DNA of 64,000 nucleotides from WHSW01 sp963821025 (GCA_963821025.1 CAWGCG010000003.1:1-64000), one strand, 5' to 3'. Shown: positions 9,113-16,933, numbered from the stretch's first letter. A program made the numbers and translations. Notes: generated by a model from the sequence alone, not told the origin.

Positions 9113-9757
9113 TCAGTCGGCCGCCACCTCGCGCAGCGGCTTGAGGGCCGGGTGCTGGAGCGCCTCGCCGGCCTCGGGGTTGTCCAGCGACTCCTGGACG
9201 GCCGCCTGAACGCGCAGCGCCTCCTTGATCTGCCTCGTCGTATACCCGGGGTAGTCGACGTAGAAGTCGGCCGCTGTCACCTGGTTCGCGGTGAGAAACT
9301 CCTTGATCTCGTCCAGAGTGAGCGACGCCTTTCCCTCGTCCGGGTACCCCTCGCAATGGACGAGGAATTGGTCCCATACGTCGAGGACCTTTGACGCCGA
9401 GAAATCGTCGATGTAGACGTCCCAGTCGCCATCGAAGGTGGTCGAAACCAGCAGGCGCGTCCCTTCGTCGAACAGGACGTACCTGGCGTTATGGACGGTG
9501 CCGACATCCACCACAGCCTTGACCGCAGCCTTGACCCCAGCACCGTCGACCGCCTCGAGCTGCTCAAGCACTGTCAGCGGGGCCTTCTGTTCCGATCCGC
9601 GTCCTTCGGCCGAGGCTTTCCACCAGGGTCCGGCTTGGATGAAGACGTCGCGAATGAGTTGCTCGCGCCCCGGCTTGACTTTGAGAAAGACACTCAACTC
9701 GCTGACCGGGCCGATTCGCGCGCCCTTCCTTTTGCTTGCTGTCTGTTGCTGTGCCAT
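9113..9757 (-). CDS. DyP-associated partner protein, unknown family (copy B)
   Basis: 214 residues; the start at 9757 is chosen because AGGAG lies six bases upstream (an in-frame GTG-type start at 9784 has none). Seen: LSVFLKVKPGREQLIRDVF, a ferredoxin-like opening strand and helix, then HNARYVLFDEGTRLLVSTTF, WDVYIDDF, GYPDEGKASLTLDEIKEFL and YVDYPGYTTRQIKEAL. Blocks align with the partner protein at 6807-7532 (NARYVL with TARWFV, VYIDDF with KYFDDF). It precedes DyP copy B in the same operon. A dimeric alpha/beta-barrel protein acting with the peroxidase is plausible; catalytic residues are not recognisable. Confidence 0.75.
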   Translation of the reverse strand: MAQQQTASKRKGARIGPVSELSVFLKVKPGREQLIRDVFIQAGPWWKASAEGRGSEQKAPLTVLEQLEAVDGAGVKAAVKAVVDVGTVHNARYVLFDEGTRLLVSTTFDGDWDVYIDDFSASKVLDVWDQFLVHCEGYPDEGKASLTLDEIKEFLTANQVTAADFYVDYPGYTTRQIKEALRVQAAVQESLDNPEAGEALQHPALKPLREVAAD

Positions 9758-9822
9758 GTCACTCCTACTCGTTCGTGTAACCACCCGATGCGGTGGATTC
9801 CGGCCGAGCTTCCGGTCCAGCA

Positions 9823-9855
9823 GGGTGAGCTGTCGTCACCCAGTCTTGGTGATTG
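9823..9855 (-). promoter_or_regulatory. Element A copy 3, upstream of partner/DyP operon B
   Basis: Identical to copy 2 across the 33 bases from CCAATCACC-type half-site to GCTCACCC except at one position next to the first half-site; carries perfect GGGTGA-N7-TCACCC. Located 66 bases before the ATG at 9757. The near identity of copies 2 and 3, including flanks, suggests the promoter duplicated together with its operon. Confidence 0.7.
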
Positions 9856-9886
9856 GCGCCGGTCGCTCGACCCCCGTACTGGAACA

Positions 9887-11302
9887 TCACCGCGCCATGC
9901 GCAGTTGCTCTGCTTGCCCGCTCAGGGGCAGGTCGAGTTCGACGGCCGCTCGGATCGCCGCGTGCGCGAGAACCTCGGCGTATGTCGGGAAGGAGACGGC
10001 GACACGCGCCAACTCGTCCACCGGCGTCTGCGCCGCGATGGCGATCGCCGCCAACTGCGTGATCTCCACCGCTCGCTCGCCGACCACGTGGCACCCCAGC
10101 AGCCGACAGCTCGCGCGATCCACGACCAGCTTGCAGAAGCCGAACGTCCGACCTTCGATGATCGCCCGTACCACGCCCTCGAAGGGCGCCACCGCGGTGA
10201 CGACATCATGGGTCTCACGTGCCTTTGCCTCGGTGAGCCCGACCTGCGCGTACTCGGGGTGGCTGAAGCTGCCGGAGGGGCTGAGCAGATGCGGCAGCGG
10301 AGACGTGGGGCCCTGGACGGCGTTGGTGGCCGCCACGAAGCCGTCCTCGATTGCCCCGGGGACCAGCACCAGGCGTCCGGTCACGTCGCCGGCGGCATAG
10401 ACGTGCGACGCGGACGTCTGGAGAAATCGATTCACCTCGATGGACCCGTGCGGCTCGAGCACCACCCCCGCTGCAGCGAGATTCAGGTGGGCGGTGTCGG
10501 CCACCCAGCCCACGGCCACGATCGCCAGCTCCGCCTCGGCAGCGCGGTCGCTGCTGCCCTCGCGATAGCTCATCCGCACCCCCGCCGGGGTCTTCTCGAA
10601 GGATTCGATGGCGCCGAACCGCTCGTGCACAACCACCCCGGAAGAGCGAAGCTCCCCGGCGACCGCGGCGACGACCTCTTCGTCCTCCGTGGGCAGAATG
10701 TGGGGCCCCCTCTCGAACAGCTCAACCCTGGTGCCAAACGCCTGGAACATGGAAGCGATCTGCACTCCCGTGCTCCCGGCACCAACGACCAGCATCGACG
10801 CGGGCACCGCGGTCAACGCCAATGCCTCGCGGTGCGTGCGCGTGAGCTCGAAGCCGGGGACGGCAATTTGACGGCCGACACCTCCGGTGCAGATGATCAG
10901 CTTCTCCGCCCGCAGCCGCGGTCCGCGCTCGGTCTCGATTGTGTGCGGGTCGACGAAGCGGGCGGCACCGACCCGCTCGTAGACTGCCACGCCGAGCGCG
11001 TCCATCCGCTCACGCAGGGGCGAGCGTGCGCGGACATCGCGGACGACCTCTCCGACGCGAGCGAGCAGCTCGTCGTACTGCAGGGTGAACTCGCCGACCG
11101 TGATGCCGTATCGAGGCATGTGACGCGCCTCTCGCACCACCCGGGCCGCATACGCCAGGGCGCGTACCGGCACGGGTCCGTCGTTCGCGGCCGTGCCGCC
11201 GAGCTCCGCGCTGCTCACGAGTGTCGTCCGAGCCCCCAGGTCCGCCGCACGTGTTGCGGCGAGTACCCCCGCCGGTCCTGCGCCGATCACGACGACGTCC
11301 AT
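9887..11302 (-). CDS. NAD(P)/FAD-dependent pyridine nucleotide-disulfide oxidoreductase-like protein lacking redox cysteines (LpdA-like)
   Basis: 471 residues from ATG 11302. Rossmann motifs VVVIGAGPAG (FAD) and MLVVGAGSTGVQIA (NAD(P)), then VYAAGDVTG. The segment that normally holds the catalytic disulfide reads GGTAANDGPVPVRAL, so both cysteines are absent, and the C-terminal HPTxxE reads FPTYAE, so the catalytic His is also absent. Disulfide reductase activity is therefore unlikely. Known relatives without the pair, such as mycobacterial LpdA, reduce quinones or act as diaphorases, and a role in redox defence beside the DyP genes would fit. An element A copy (11536-11568) lies upstream, beyond a small gene remnant. 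Confidence 0.85.
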   Translation of the reverse strand: MDVVVIGAGPAGVLAATRAADLGARTTLVSSAELGGTAANDGPVPVRALAYAARVVREARHMPRYGITVGEFTLQYDELLARVGEVVRDVRARSPLRERMDALGVAVYERVGAARFVDPHTIETERGPRLRAEKLIICTGGVGRQIAVPGFELTRTHREALALTAVPASMLVVGAGSTGVQIASMFQAFGTRVELFERGPHILPTEDEEVVAAVAGELRSSGVVVHERFGAIESFEKTPAGVRMSYREGSSDRAAEAELAIVAVGWVADTAHLNLAAAGVVLEPHGSIEVNRFLQTSASHVYAAGDVTGRLVLVPGAIEDGFVAATNAVQGPTSPLPHLLSPSGSFSHPEYAQVGLTEAKARETHDVVTAVAPFEGVVRAIIEGRTFGFCKLVVDRASCRLLGCHVVGERAVEITQLAAIAIAAQTPVDELARVAVSFPTYAEVLAHAAIRAAVELDLPLSGQAEQLRMAR

Positions 11303-11418
11303 CACCCCTGCGGCTCACCCGCGAGCGCCCTTCCGCGCGAGCTCGCCCCCCGACGGGGAGACCGGACGATCCGGGTCCGGGAGCCCGTCAACGACTGAGT
11401 CCGATCATGAGGCTCTCT

Positions 11419-11511
11419 TCAGCCCGCGGTCAGCAGTGCCGGATAGCCCCGCGTCAACGAGCCGCCGTCGATTGCGATCGTGTCGCCGTTCTCCTGCTTC
11501 GACTCGTTCAA
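11419..11511 (-). pseudogene. Chimeric remnant: amphi-Trp-like start fused to an SDR C-terminal tail
   Basis: A 30-codon frame on the minus strand starts TTG-AAC-GAG with N-terminus NESKQENGD, matching the start of the amphi-Trp-like protein at 5345, then continues AIDGGSLTRGYPALLTAG, the typical end of a short-chain dehydrogenase. Neither domain is complete, so this is a deletion scar joining two genes. It sits between element A copy 4 and the flavoprotein gene. Confidence 0.5.
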
Positions 11512-11535
11512 GGGCGCGCAGTGTCTCCTCGACGT

Positions 11536-11568
11536 GGGTGAGCGGTCATCACCCGATTCGGGTGATTC
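11536..11568 (-). promoter_or_regulatory. Element A copy 4 (towards 9887-11302)
   Basis: In the minus direction: AATCACCCGAATC then GGGTGATGACCGCTCACCC, a perfect GGGTGA-N7-TCACCC with an upstream TCACCC half-site. It is back to back with copy 5, so the two could drive divergent transcription. The distance to the flavoprotein start at 11302 is about 230 bases across the remnant. Confidence 0.6.
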
Positions 11569-11595
11569 GTGCTCGATCCACCGGGTGCGCGAAAT

Positions 11596-11626
11596 CGCTC
11601 ACTTTGGGTGATGACTGGTCACCCAG
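11596..11626 (+). promoter_or_regulatory. Element A copy 5, upstream of the YflT-like gene
   Basis: Reads GCTCACTTT then GGGTGATGACTGGTCACCC: perfect GGGTGA-N7-TCACCC with a TCAC half-site upstream. It lies 52 bases before the GTG at 11678, in the gene's direction. Confidence 0.65.
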
Positions 11627-11677
11627 GTGCTTTTGAGACTGCGGCCTGGCAGAATGACGCGGCGCTAAAGGAGACAC

Positions 11678-11932
11678 GTGACCACGACACAGACAATCGA
11701 TGAGAAGGCAAACGGCGCGGGCACTGCAGGTGCGGCCGCGACACGGCGCACGGTCGCGACCTACCGCGACTATGCGACCGCCGAGCGCGCGGTCGACTGG
11801 CTTTCCGACCAGGGGTTCGCGGTCGAGAGCACCGCAATCGTCGGCAAGGGCCTGCGCTACGAGATCCAGGTCGACGAAGGCGTCGCCGATGAGGCGCAGC
11901 GCCTGCTGGGCGCCATGCCCGGCGGACGATGA
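11678..11932 (+). CDS. YflT-like general stress protein (small)
   Basis: 84 residues from GTG, with AAAGGAG seven bases upstream. After a low-complexity Ala/Thr-rich N-terminus (20 residues), the segment VATYRDYATAERAVDWLSDQG, then FAVESTAIVGKGLRYEIQVDEG, matches the alpha/beta unit of the YflT/GsiB-17M type heat and general stress proteins. Role: cytoplasmic stress protein of unknown biochemistry. It is directly under an element A copy, which supports the reading of that element as a stress regulator site. The lipid kinase gene follows 28 bases later. Confidence 0.7.
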   Translation: MTTTQTIDEKANGAGTAGAAATRRTVATYRDYATAERAVDWLSDQGFAVESTAIVGKGLRYEIQVDEGVADEAQRLLGAMPGGR

Positions 11933-11960
11933 GCCGCAGACGCGTGCGCTCGGGTCGAGC

Positions 11961-12890
11961 ATGACACCCACGCGGCGGATCGAGTGGAAGGGGGTCGACC
12001 CGCCGCGCCGACCCGTGCTGTTCGTCAACCCGACGTCCGGCCGTGGCGCCGGGCCTCGGATCGCCGCGCAGGCGAGAGAACAGCGGATCAGCGTCGTCGA
12101 GTTCGGCCCGGGACGGGACCTCGCGACCGCGATCGAGGAGGCCCTTGCCGGCGACGCGGACACCCTCGCGGTGGCCGGCGGCGATGGGTCACTGGCGATC
12201 GTCGCGCAGGCCGCGCTCACCCACGACCTGCCGTTCGCCTGTGTGCCGGCCGGAACCCGCAACCACTTCGCCCGCGACCTCGGGCTTGATCCGGCCGATC
12301 CGACCGCCGCCCTTGACGCCCTCAGCGACGGCGTCGAGGACCGGATCGACGTCGGAGAGGTGAACGGGCGCGTCTTTCTCAACAACGTCTCGCTCGGGAT
12401 CTACGCCGAGGCTGTCCGTCGATCCGAGTATCGCGACGCGAAGGTGCGCACGCTCGCCGAGACCGCGCGGGCCGTCGCCGGCCGAGGCGGCGGGGCTTCC
12501 GCGGCCGCGGTCGAGCTCCTCGACGACCTTGGCACCAAGCACCTCGCGCCGGCAATGCTGCTCGTGTCCAACAACCCCTACGCGGTCTCGGGGCCGCTCG
12601 CGCGCGGCGCCCGCCCGACGTTGAGCGGCGGCCGGCTCGGCATCATCGTCATCGACGGACCCGCCCCTGGACGCAGGCCCCCAGGTCGCGCGTGGAGCTC
12701 CGCCTCGTTGCGGGTCGATGCCTCCAATAGCGTGCATGCCGGGATCGACGGCGAAGCCGTGGAGCTGTCAGCGCCGCTCGAGTTCGCGATCCGGCCGGCG
12801 GCGTTGCGAGTCAGAGCGCCGCGGCACGCGCGTTCCGCCGCCAGCGCTCGAGCGCGGCGACGGCCAGCGGCGCCAGCGCGACCCCGCTGA
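11961..12890 (+). CDS. Diacylglycerol/lipid kinase family protein (YegS/DgkB-like)
   Basis: 309 residues. Motifs of the DAGK catalytic domain: VLFVNPTSGRGAG at the N-terminus, TLAVAGGDGSLAIVAQA (the GGDGT/S nucleotide-binding loop) near residue 75, and FACVPAGTRNHFARDLGL. The C-terminal lobe (NSVHAGIDGEAVELSAPLEF) is also typical. The protein should phosphorylate diacylglycerol or a related lipid. The last ~25 residues are Arg/Ala-rich and lie over the 3' end of the convergent PAP2 gene (80-base overlap), so that tail may be recent read-through. Pairing of a lipid kinase and a PAP2 phosphatase suggests opposing steps in lipid turnover. Confidence 0.88.
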   Translation: MTPTRRIEWKGVDPPRRPVLFVNPTSGRGAGPRIAAQAREQRISVVEFGPGRDLATAIEEALAGDADTLAVAGGDGSLAIVAQAALTHDLPFACVPAGTRNHFARDLGLDPADPTAALDALSDGVEDRIDVGEVNGRVFLNNVSLGIYAEAVRRSEYRDAKVRTLAETARAVAGRGGGASAAAVELLDDLGTKHLAPAMLLVSNNPYAVSGPLARGARPTLSGGRLGIIVIDGPAPGRRPPGRAWSSASLRVDASNSVHAGIDGEAVELSAPLEFAIRPAALRVRAPRHARSAASARARRRPAAPARPR

Positions 12891-13416
12891 CCGATCCGGC
12901 GATCGCGTCGATGGGGTAGTGCACGCCCGTGTGGACGCGTGAGTAGGCGACCAGCGACGCGAGCACGCTGAGCGGGATGCCCGCAGCGGGTGACGCCGTG
13001 GCAGCGCCGGTGGCGAATGCAAACGCAGACGCCGAGTGGCCGGATGGAAACGAGGTCGATCTCGGCATCTCGACCTGACGCGCGACCGGCACGTGGTGCG
13101 TGTCCCGGTCGGGGCGGCGGCGGCCGCCGACGGGCTTCAGGACCAGGTTGACCACCGCAGACGTGAGACCGGTCGAGGCCAGGCCGTTGACTGCGGCTCG
13201 CCGCCCGCCCGCTCCGCCGGTCGCCGCGAGCAGCGCGGCGCTCGCGAGCCACAGCTTCGAGTAGTCAGCCGCCTGCGAGAGCCGGCGAAACGCGCGGTCC
13301 AGGGTCGGTGTCGATGTTGCCGCGATCGCCGCATAGACCGCGAGGTCGAGCCGGTTGATCTCCTCCCACCAACCTGTGGGTTCCTTCTCGGCGCCCTGGT
13401 CGGGGAGGGAGGTCAT
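12811..13416 (-). CDS. PAP2-superfamily membrane phosphatase
   Basis: 201 residues from ATG 13416. The three acid phosphatase motifs are visible: KPVGGRRRP (C1), PSGH within FPSGHSASAFAF (C2) and SRVHTGVHYPID (C3) with the catalytic His. Hydrophobic stretches around them give about four to five membrane spans. Members dephosphorylate phosphatidic acid, undecaprenyl pyrophosphate or related lipids. Its 3' end overlaps the convergent lipid kinase gene by 80 bases. Confidence 0.9.
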   Translation of the reverse strand: MTSLPDQGAEKEPTGWWEEINRLDLAVYAAIAATSTPTLDRAFRRLSQAADYSKLWLASAALLAATGGAGGRRAAVNGLASTGLTSAVVNLVLKPVGGRRRPDRDTHHVPVARQVEMPRSTSFPSGHSASAFAFATGAATASPAAGIPLSVLASLVAYSRVHTGVHYPIDAIAGSVSGVALAPLAVAALERWRRNARAAAL

Positions 13417-13441
13417 GACGGCTCGACCATTGCCTGAACTT

Positions 13442-14038
13442 CTACAGCTCCTGATGCGCGCGGAGCAGAACGAAGGCACGGACGATGTCGGTGATCGACG
13501 CCATCAGCGCCCAGATGCCCGCGAACACGAGCAGGACATAGGCCTTCTCGATGAAGAACTGGCCGCCGGTCCAGAACGCGAGGATCGTCATCAGGATCCC
13601 CGCGATCAGCCCGAGCCACCAGAGTGGGTTGATCGCCCGCTCCAAGAACGCGCGGACCATCCACCACAGCCCGACGAGCAGAAACAGGAAGCCCAGCGTG
13701 TCGGCCAGGGCCACGAACGTGTTTTCGGGGCTGATGAAGCAGATCACCCCTGAGACCAAAAACAGCACCCCGAACACGATCGAGACCCAGCGGACGGCTC
13801 CGGGCACGCTCGCCAAGGCGAAGTTCTGGACCGCGGCGAACATGAACATCGCTCCGATCAGGACTCCGACCGTGGTGATCGAGGCGGCGTCGAATTGGAG
13901 GATCACCAGCGAGATCACGCCCCAGGAGATTCCGGCGAGTAGCCACATCCACCAGAGGCCCGTGGTCTCCTTCGCCGCATCGCGCAAGGGCCCGCTCGTC
14001 GGCGACCCGAGACGGGGTGCTGAAGCCTGTTCCATCAT
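13442..14038 (-). CDS. HdeD-like (DUF308) integral membrane protein
   Basis: 198 residues, about six hydrophobic helices (LLAGISWGVISLVIL, VGVLIGAMFMFAAV, WVSIVFGVLFLVSGVI, LGFLFLLVGLWWMV, WWLGLIAGILMTILAF, AYVLLVFAGIWALM), typical of the DUF308/HdeD acid-resistance family. AAGGAG precedes tandem ATG codons at 14038 and 14035; either may be used. An element A copy sits upstream, tying it to the peroxidase and stress genes. The biochemical role of the family is unclear; in enterobacteria HdeD is linked to acid resistance. Confidence 0.85.
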   Translation of the reverse strand: MMEQASAPRLGSPTSGPLRDAAKETTGLWWMWLLAGISWGVISLVILQFDAASITTVGVLIGAMFMFAAVQNFALASVPGAVRWVSIVFGVLFLVSGVICFISPENTFVALADTLGFLFLLVGLWWMVRAFLERAINPLWWLGLIAGILMTILAFWTGGQFFIEKAYVLLVFAGIWALMASITDIVRAFVLLRAHQEL

Positions 14039-14082
14039 GAACTCCTTCCGGTTGGGTACGGAAGCGACCCTCTGTGCCGGCT

Positions 14083-14115
14083 GGGTGAGCGGTCGTCAGC
14101 CAACTTGGATGATTC
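14083..14115 (-). promoter_or_regulatory. Element A copy 6, upstream of the HdeD-like gene
   Basis: In the gene direction: AATCATCCAAGTTGGCTGA then CGACCGCTCACCC. The inverted repeat has one mismatch (GGCTGA-N7-TCACCC). It lies 45 bases before the start codons. Confidence 0.6.
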
Positions 14116-14253
14116 GCGGCGACCGTCGTGCGACCAGAACATGCCGCAGATAAGCCGCCAGGGGCCCCAATCTGCAGGCGACTCAGGGCAACTTGACGCT
14201 ACTCAAACGCTTGAACAAGCGATAACGGCACTCGGCTGGCGCGGGATACACGC

Positions 14254-14308
14254 GTAGCGCACCCGGCTGGGGGCCGAAAGGTCGCTGGTTCAAATCCAGT
14301 CGCCCCGA
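14254..14308 (+). pseudogene. tRNA-Pro(GGG) 3' relic, copy 1
   Basis: Contains the D-arm end GTAGCGCA, an anticodon loop CTGGGGG (anticodon GGG), T-arm GCTGGTTCAAATCCAGT and acceptor 3' strand CGCCCCGA. The 5' acceptor strand CGGGGCG is missing and the anticodon stem is mispaired (CCCGG against CCGAA), so it cannot fold as a tRNA. The ~95 bases upstream (AATCTGCAGGCGACTCAG onward) also resemble those upstream of copy 2. Confidence 0.7.
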
Positions 14309-14628
14309 TTTCTCCCGCAAATCGAGCTGTTCTGGGGATTGACGCACCGACCGGCAGTACTAGGCTGGGGGTCAGCGCTCAGGCACGAAACTCCCAGCCG
14401 CGTTCGGCCAGGGTCCCGTCCGAGGGCCCGATTTCCCGCGACGTACGTGATCCGCCGCGAAATACGTCCGGTGACGGATGCGATTGTGCTCGGCCGGGCC
14501 TAGGTTCGAGCTGTCCGCGATGACTACGTACTCGCTCGCCGCAGATGCTCGCATGAAGCGGGGGCAAGGCGGGAACCGCCGCGCAGAATCGCGCAAAGCA
14601 GAAGAGGCCTCAGAGCTCAAGCTGTATC
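14309..14628. other. Intergenic stretch without a convincing gene
   Basis: Between the first tRNA-Pro relic and the 14629-14943 gene. Open frames here have Arg/Ser/Pro-rich translations and no start context, so I call nothing. Confidence 0.5.
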
Positions 14629-14943
14629 TCAAAGGATGCGTTCGAGAACGAGCATCCTCCGGCTCGAGACCAGATGCTCCAAGTCATCCGCCAAGCCCTG
14701 GACCCGTTCCTCCGCCTGTTGCTGCCAGCGCTCGAGGTTGACGATCTCCGCGATCAGCACGTAATCGGCCGATTCAATGGCCTGGCCGGGTACATCCGTC
14801 GGCCGCGTCAATCGCCAATCCGGCATCGTGTCCAGCGAGCCATGAACGATGTCCCGATCGCTGGTCATCAGACGCTCAAAGTCCTCGGCTAGCTCCGGCG
14901 AGCGGAGGTGAAACCACATGACTAGTGTCGCCGCGGCGGCCAT
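14629..14943 (-). CDS. Small dimeric alpha/beta-barrel-like protein, unknown function
   Basis: 104 residues. WFHLRSPELAEDFERLMTSD, then DYVLIAEIVNLERWQQQAEE and a C-terminal LVSSRRMLVLERIL, give the strand-helix-strand layout of antibiotic-monooxygenase/Dabb-like stress barrels, in which the first strand carries a polar residue and an EDFERLM-type helix. No cofactor motif is visible. The ATG at 14943 is followed by a short Ala run; the second Met nine codons on (MWFHL) is a plausible alternative start. It lies between two tRNA-Pro relics. Confidence 0.6.
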   Translation of the reverse strand: MAAAATLVMWFHLRSPELAEDFERLMTSDRDIVHGSLDTMPDWRLTRPTDVPGQAIESADYVLIAEIVNLERWQQQAEERVQGLADDLEHLVSSRRMLVLERIL

Positions 14944-14992
14944 CGGCAGAGCGTAACTCTGTAAGGCGACGTTTGGAAGCCTCGAATGGCCG

Positions 14993-15022
14993 CTAGCGCA
15001 CTCGGCTGGGGGGCCGAGCGGG
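14993..15022 (+). pseudogene. tRNA-Pro relic, copy 4 (anticodon arm only)
   Basis: CTAGCGCACTCGGCTGGGG followed by GGCCGAGCGGG repeats the D-arm end and anticodon arm of the other relics, then diverges; the T-arm and acceptor are absent. It marks the left edge of the hydrolase/NmrA/LtrA/MsrA module. Confidence 0.5.
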
Positions 15023-15142
15023 TGGTGATCCCCGCGATACTCTGGTCACTAGCCAGCACCACTGGCGTCCTGGCGGATGCGAGTGCACCGCCCCCGCGAG
15101 AAGCTCGCTGCCGTCAAGTCACTCCAACGAAAGGGGTACCCG

Positions 15143-16081
15143 ATGGGCGACGGGTCGAGAGACAGCGCGGATCGGATCAGTGAGCGTGAGGAGCGGCAGA
15201 TTCAGGCGGCCAAGGCGAGCGGTAGGACCCCGGTGGTCTTCATCCACGGCCTCTGGCTCTTGCCGTCGAGTTGGGACAACTGGGTCGCGTTCTTCGAGGA
15301 GGCCGGTTACGCGGGTGTGACGCCCGACTGGCCCGACGATCCGGAGACCGTCGAGGCGGCGCGGGCGAACCCCGACGTGTTTGCGAAGAAGACGCTTGGC
15401 CAGGTCGCCGACCACACGGCGGCGGTGATCGGCCGTTTGAACAAGAAGCCGGCGGTGATGGGCCATTCGACCGGCGGCCTGCTCGCCCAGCTGATCGCCG
15501 ATCGGGGTATCTCGGCGGTAACGGTGGGGATCGACGCCGGTCCGTTCCGCGGCGTGCTGCCGCTGCCCATCTCCTCGCTGCGGTCCTCGCTACCGGTGCT
15601 CAAGAACCCGCTCAACCGCGGCCGCGCGGTCACGCTCACCCTCGAAGAGTTCAAGTACGGCTGGACGAACGCTCTCGACGAGGAGGAGGCCAAACGGCTC
15701 TATGAGACCCATCACGTGGCCGCCCCGGGGGTCGCGTTGATGCAGATGGCGAACGCCAACCTGAACCCGTTCAGCGAGGCGAAGCTCGACGTTCGCAATC
15801 CCGAACGCGGGCCGCTGCTCATCATCCAAGGCGAGAGCGACCACACGGTGGCTCCGGCGATCGGGAACGCGGCCTACAAGCGCCAGCGCCACAACAAGGC
15901 GGTCACCGAGATCCAGAGGATCCCGAACCGGGGCCACTCGCTGACGATCGACCACGGCTGGCGCGAAGTCGCCCAGGTCACCCTCGATTTCGTGAGGCGT
16001 TTCGCCTCCAGCCCGGGCGAGAACGGCGCACGGGCTGGCGGGGAGGCAGTCCCCGACGTCGAACCCACGCGGACGGCGTAG
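15143..16081 (+). CDS. Alpha/beta-fold hydrolase
   Basis: 312 residues from ATG 15143, with GAAAGGGG about eight bases upstream. VVFIHGLWLLPSSWDNW gives the oxyanion-hole His-Gly, AVMGHSTGGLLAQL is the nucleophile elbow (Ser in GHSTG), LLIIQGESDHTVAP contains the acid region and RIPNRGHSLTIDHGW the catalytic His. No signal peptide. The substrate is unknown (esterase or lipase type). First gene of a probable operon with the NmrA-like, LtrA and MsrA genes. A broken copy of its 3' end lies at 21465-21585. Confidence 0.88.
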   Translation: MGDGSRDSADRISEREERQIQAAKASGRTPVVFIHGLWLLPSSWDNWVAFFEEAGYAGVTPDWPDDPETVEAARANPDVFAKKTLGQVADHTAAVIGRLNKKPAVMGHSTGGLLAQLIADRGISAVTVGIDAGPFRGVLPLPISSLRSSLPVLKNPLNRGRAVTLTLEEFKYGWTNALDEEEAKRLYETHHVAAPGVALMQMANANLNPFSEAKLDVRNPERGPLLIIQGESDHTVAPAIGNAAYKRQRHNKAVTEIQRIPNRGHSLTIDHGWREVAQVTLDFVRRFASSPGENGARAGGEAVPDVEPTRTA

Positions 16082-16178
16082 CGCTTAGGCCTCGCCCACT
16101 CCTGGCGACGCACGGCGGCCGGGCAGATCCCGAGGCGCCCTTCTCCGTGTAATGAAAACCGACGAAGAAAGGCACACC

Positions 16179-16931
16179 ATGAAGATCGTTGTCATCGGCG
16201 GAACCGGCTTGATCGGTTCGAAGGTCATCGCCGGCCTCGGCGAGGAGGACCACGAGGCTGTGCCCGCCTCGCCCGACACGGGCGTCAACACGCTCACCGG
16301 CGAAGGGCTCGCCGAGGTGCTCGAGGGCGCCGAGGTGCTAATCGACGTCTCGAACTCGCCCTCATTCGAGGACGAGGCGGTGATGGAGTTCTTCACGACC
16401 TCCACCACCAACCTGCTGGCCGCCGCGACCGAGGCCGGTGTTCGCCACTACGTCGCCCTGTCCGTGGTCGGGGCGGACCGCATCCCCGACAGCGGCTACC
16501 TGCGGGCGAAGGTCGCTCAGGAGACGCTCATGGAAGGGGCCTCGATCCCGTACTCGATCGTCCGCGCGACGCAGTTCTTCGAGTTCGTCAAGCGGATCGC
16601 CGACGAGGCCACGGACGGTGACGTCGTCCGGCTGCCCCACGTCCTCTTCCAGCCGATCGCCGCGGACGACGTCGCGGCCGCCGTCTGCGAGATCAGCCAG
16701 CGGGCGCCAGCCGACGGCATCGTCGAGATCGGCGGCCCGGAGCAAGTCCGGTTCGACGAGTTCATCGCCGACGGCCTGAAGGGGATCGACGATCCCCGGA
16801 CAGTCATCGCCGATCCGGAGGCCCGCTACTTCGGAGCGGTGCTCCAGGAGGGGTCGCTGGTTCCGGAGCACGCGATCCACCTCGGCGGGACCCGCTACGG
16901 CGACTGGCAATCCCAGCCCGCTCGCGCGTAG
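16179..16931 (+). CDS. NmrA/atypical SDR family NAD(P)-binding protein
   Basis: 250 residues from ATG 16179 with a GAAGAAAGG purine tract upstream. KIVVIGGTGLIGSKVI is the glycine-rich NAD(P) motif of atypical SDRs; ALSVVGADRIPDSGYLRAKVAQE carries the YxxxK-like pair (Tyr then Lys four residues on), and PYSIVRATQFFEF is characteristic of NmrA/NAD(P)H-binding regulators and reductases. The role is likely a redox sensor or small-molecule reductase. It is two bases upstream of ltrA-like. Confidence 0.85.
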   Translation: MKIVVIGGTGLIGSKVIAGLGEEDHEAVPASPDTGVNTLTGEGLAEVLEGAEVLIDVSNSPSFEDEAVMEFFTTSTTNLLAAATEAGVRHYVALSVVGADRIPDSGYLRAKVAQETLMEGASIPYSIVRATQFFEFVKRIADEATDGDVVRLPHVLFQPIAADDVAAAVCEISQRAPADGIVEIGGPEQVRFDEFIADGLKGIDDPRTVIADPEARYFGAVLQEGSLVPEHAIHLGGTRYGDWQSQPARA

Positions 16932-16933
16932 CG

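Noticed and set aside
9491..11398. 635-residue plus-strand reading frame
   Set aside because: It is antisense to the flavoprotein, partner and element A sequences, and its product is Arg/Gly/Pro-rich without a domain.
14372..14632. 86-residue minus-strand frame
   Set aside because: No ribosome site, Arg/Ser-rich, sits in a relic-rich intergenic region.
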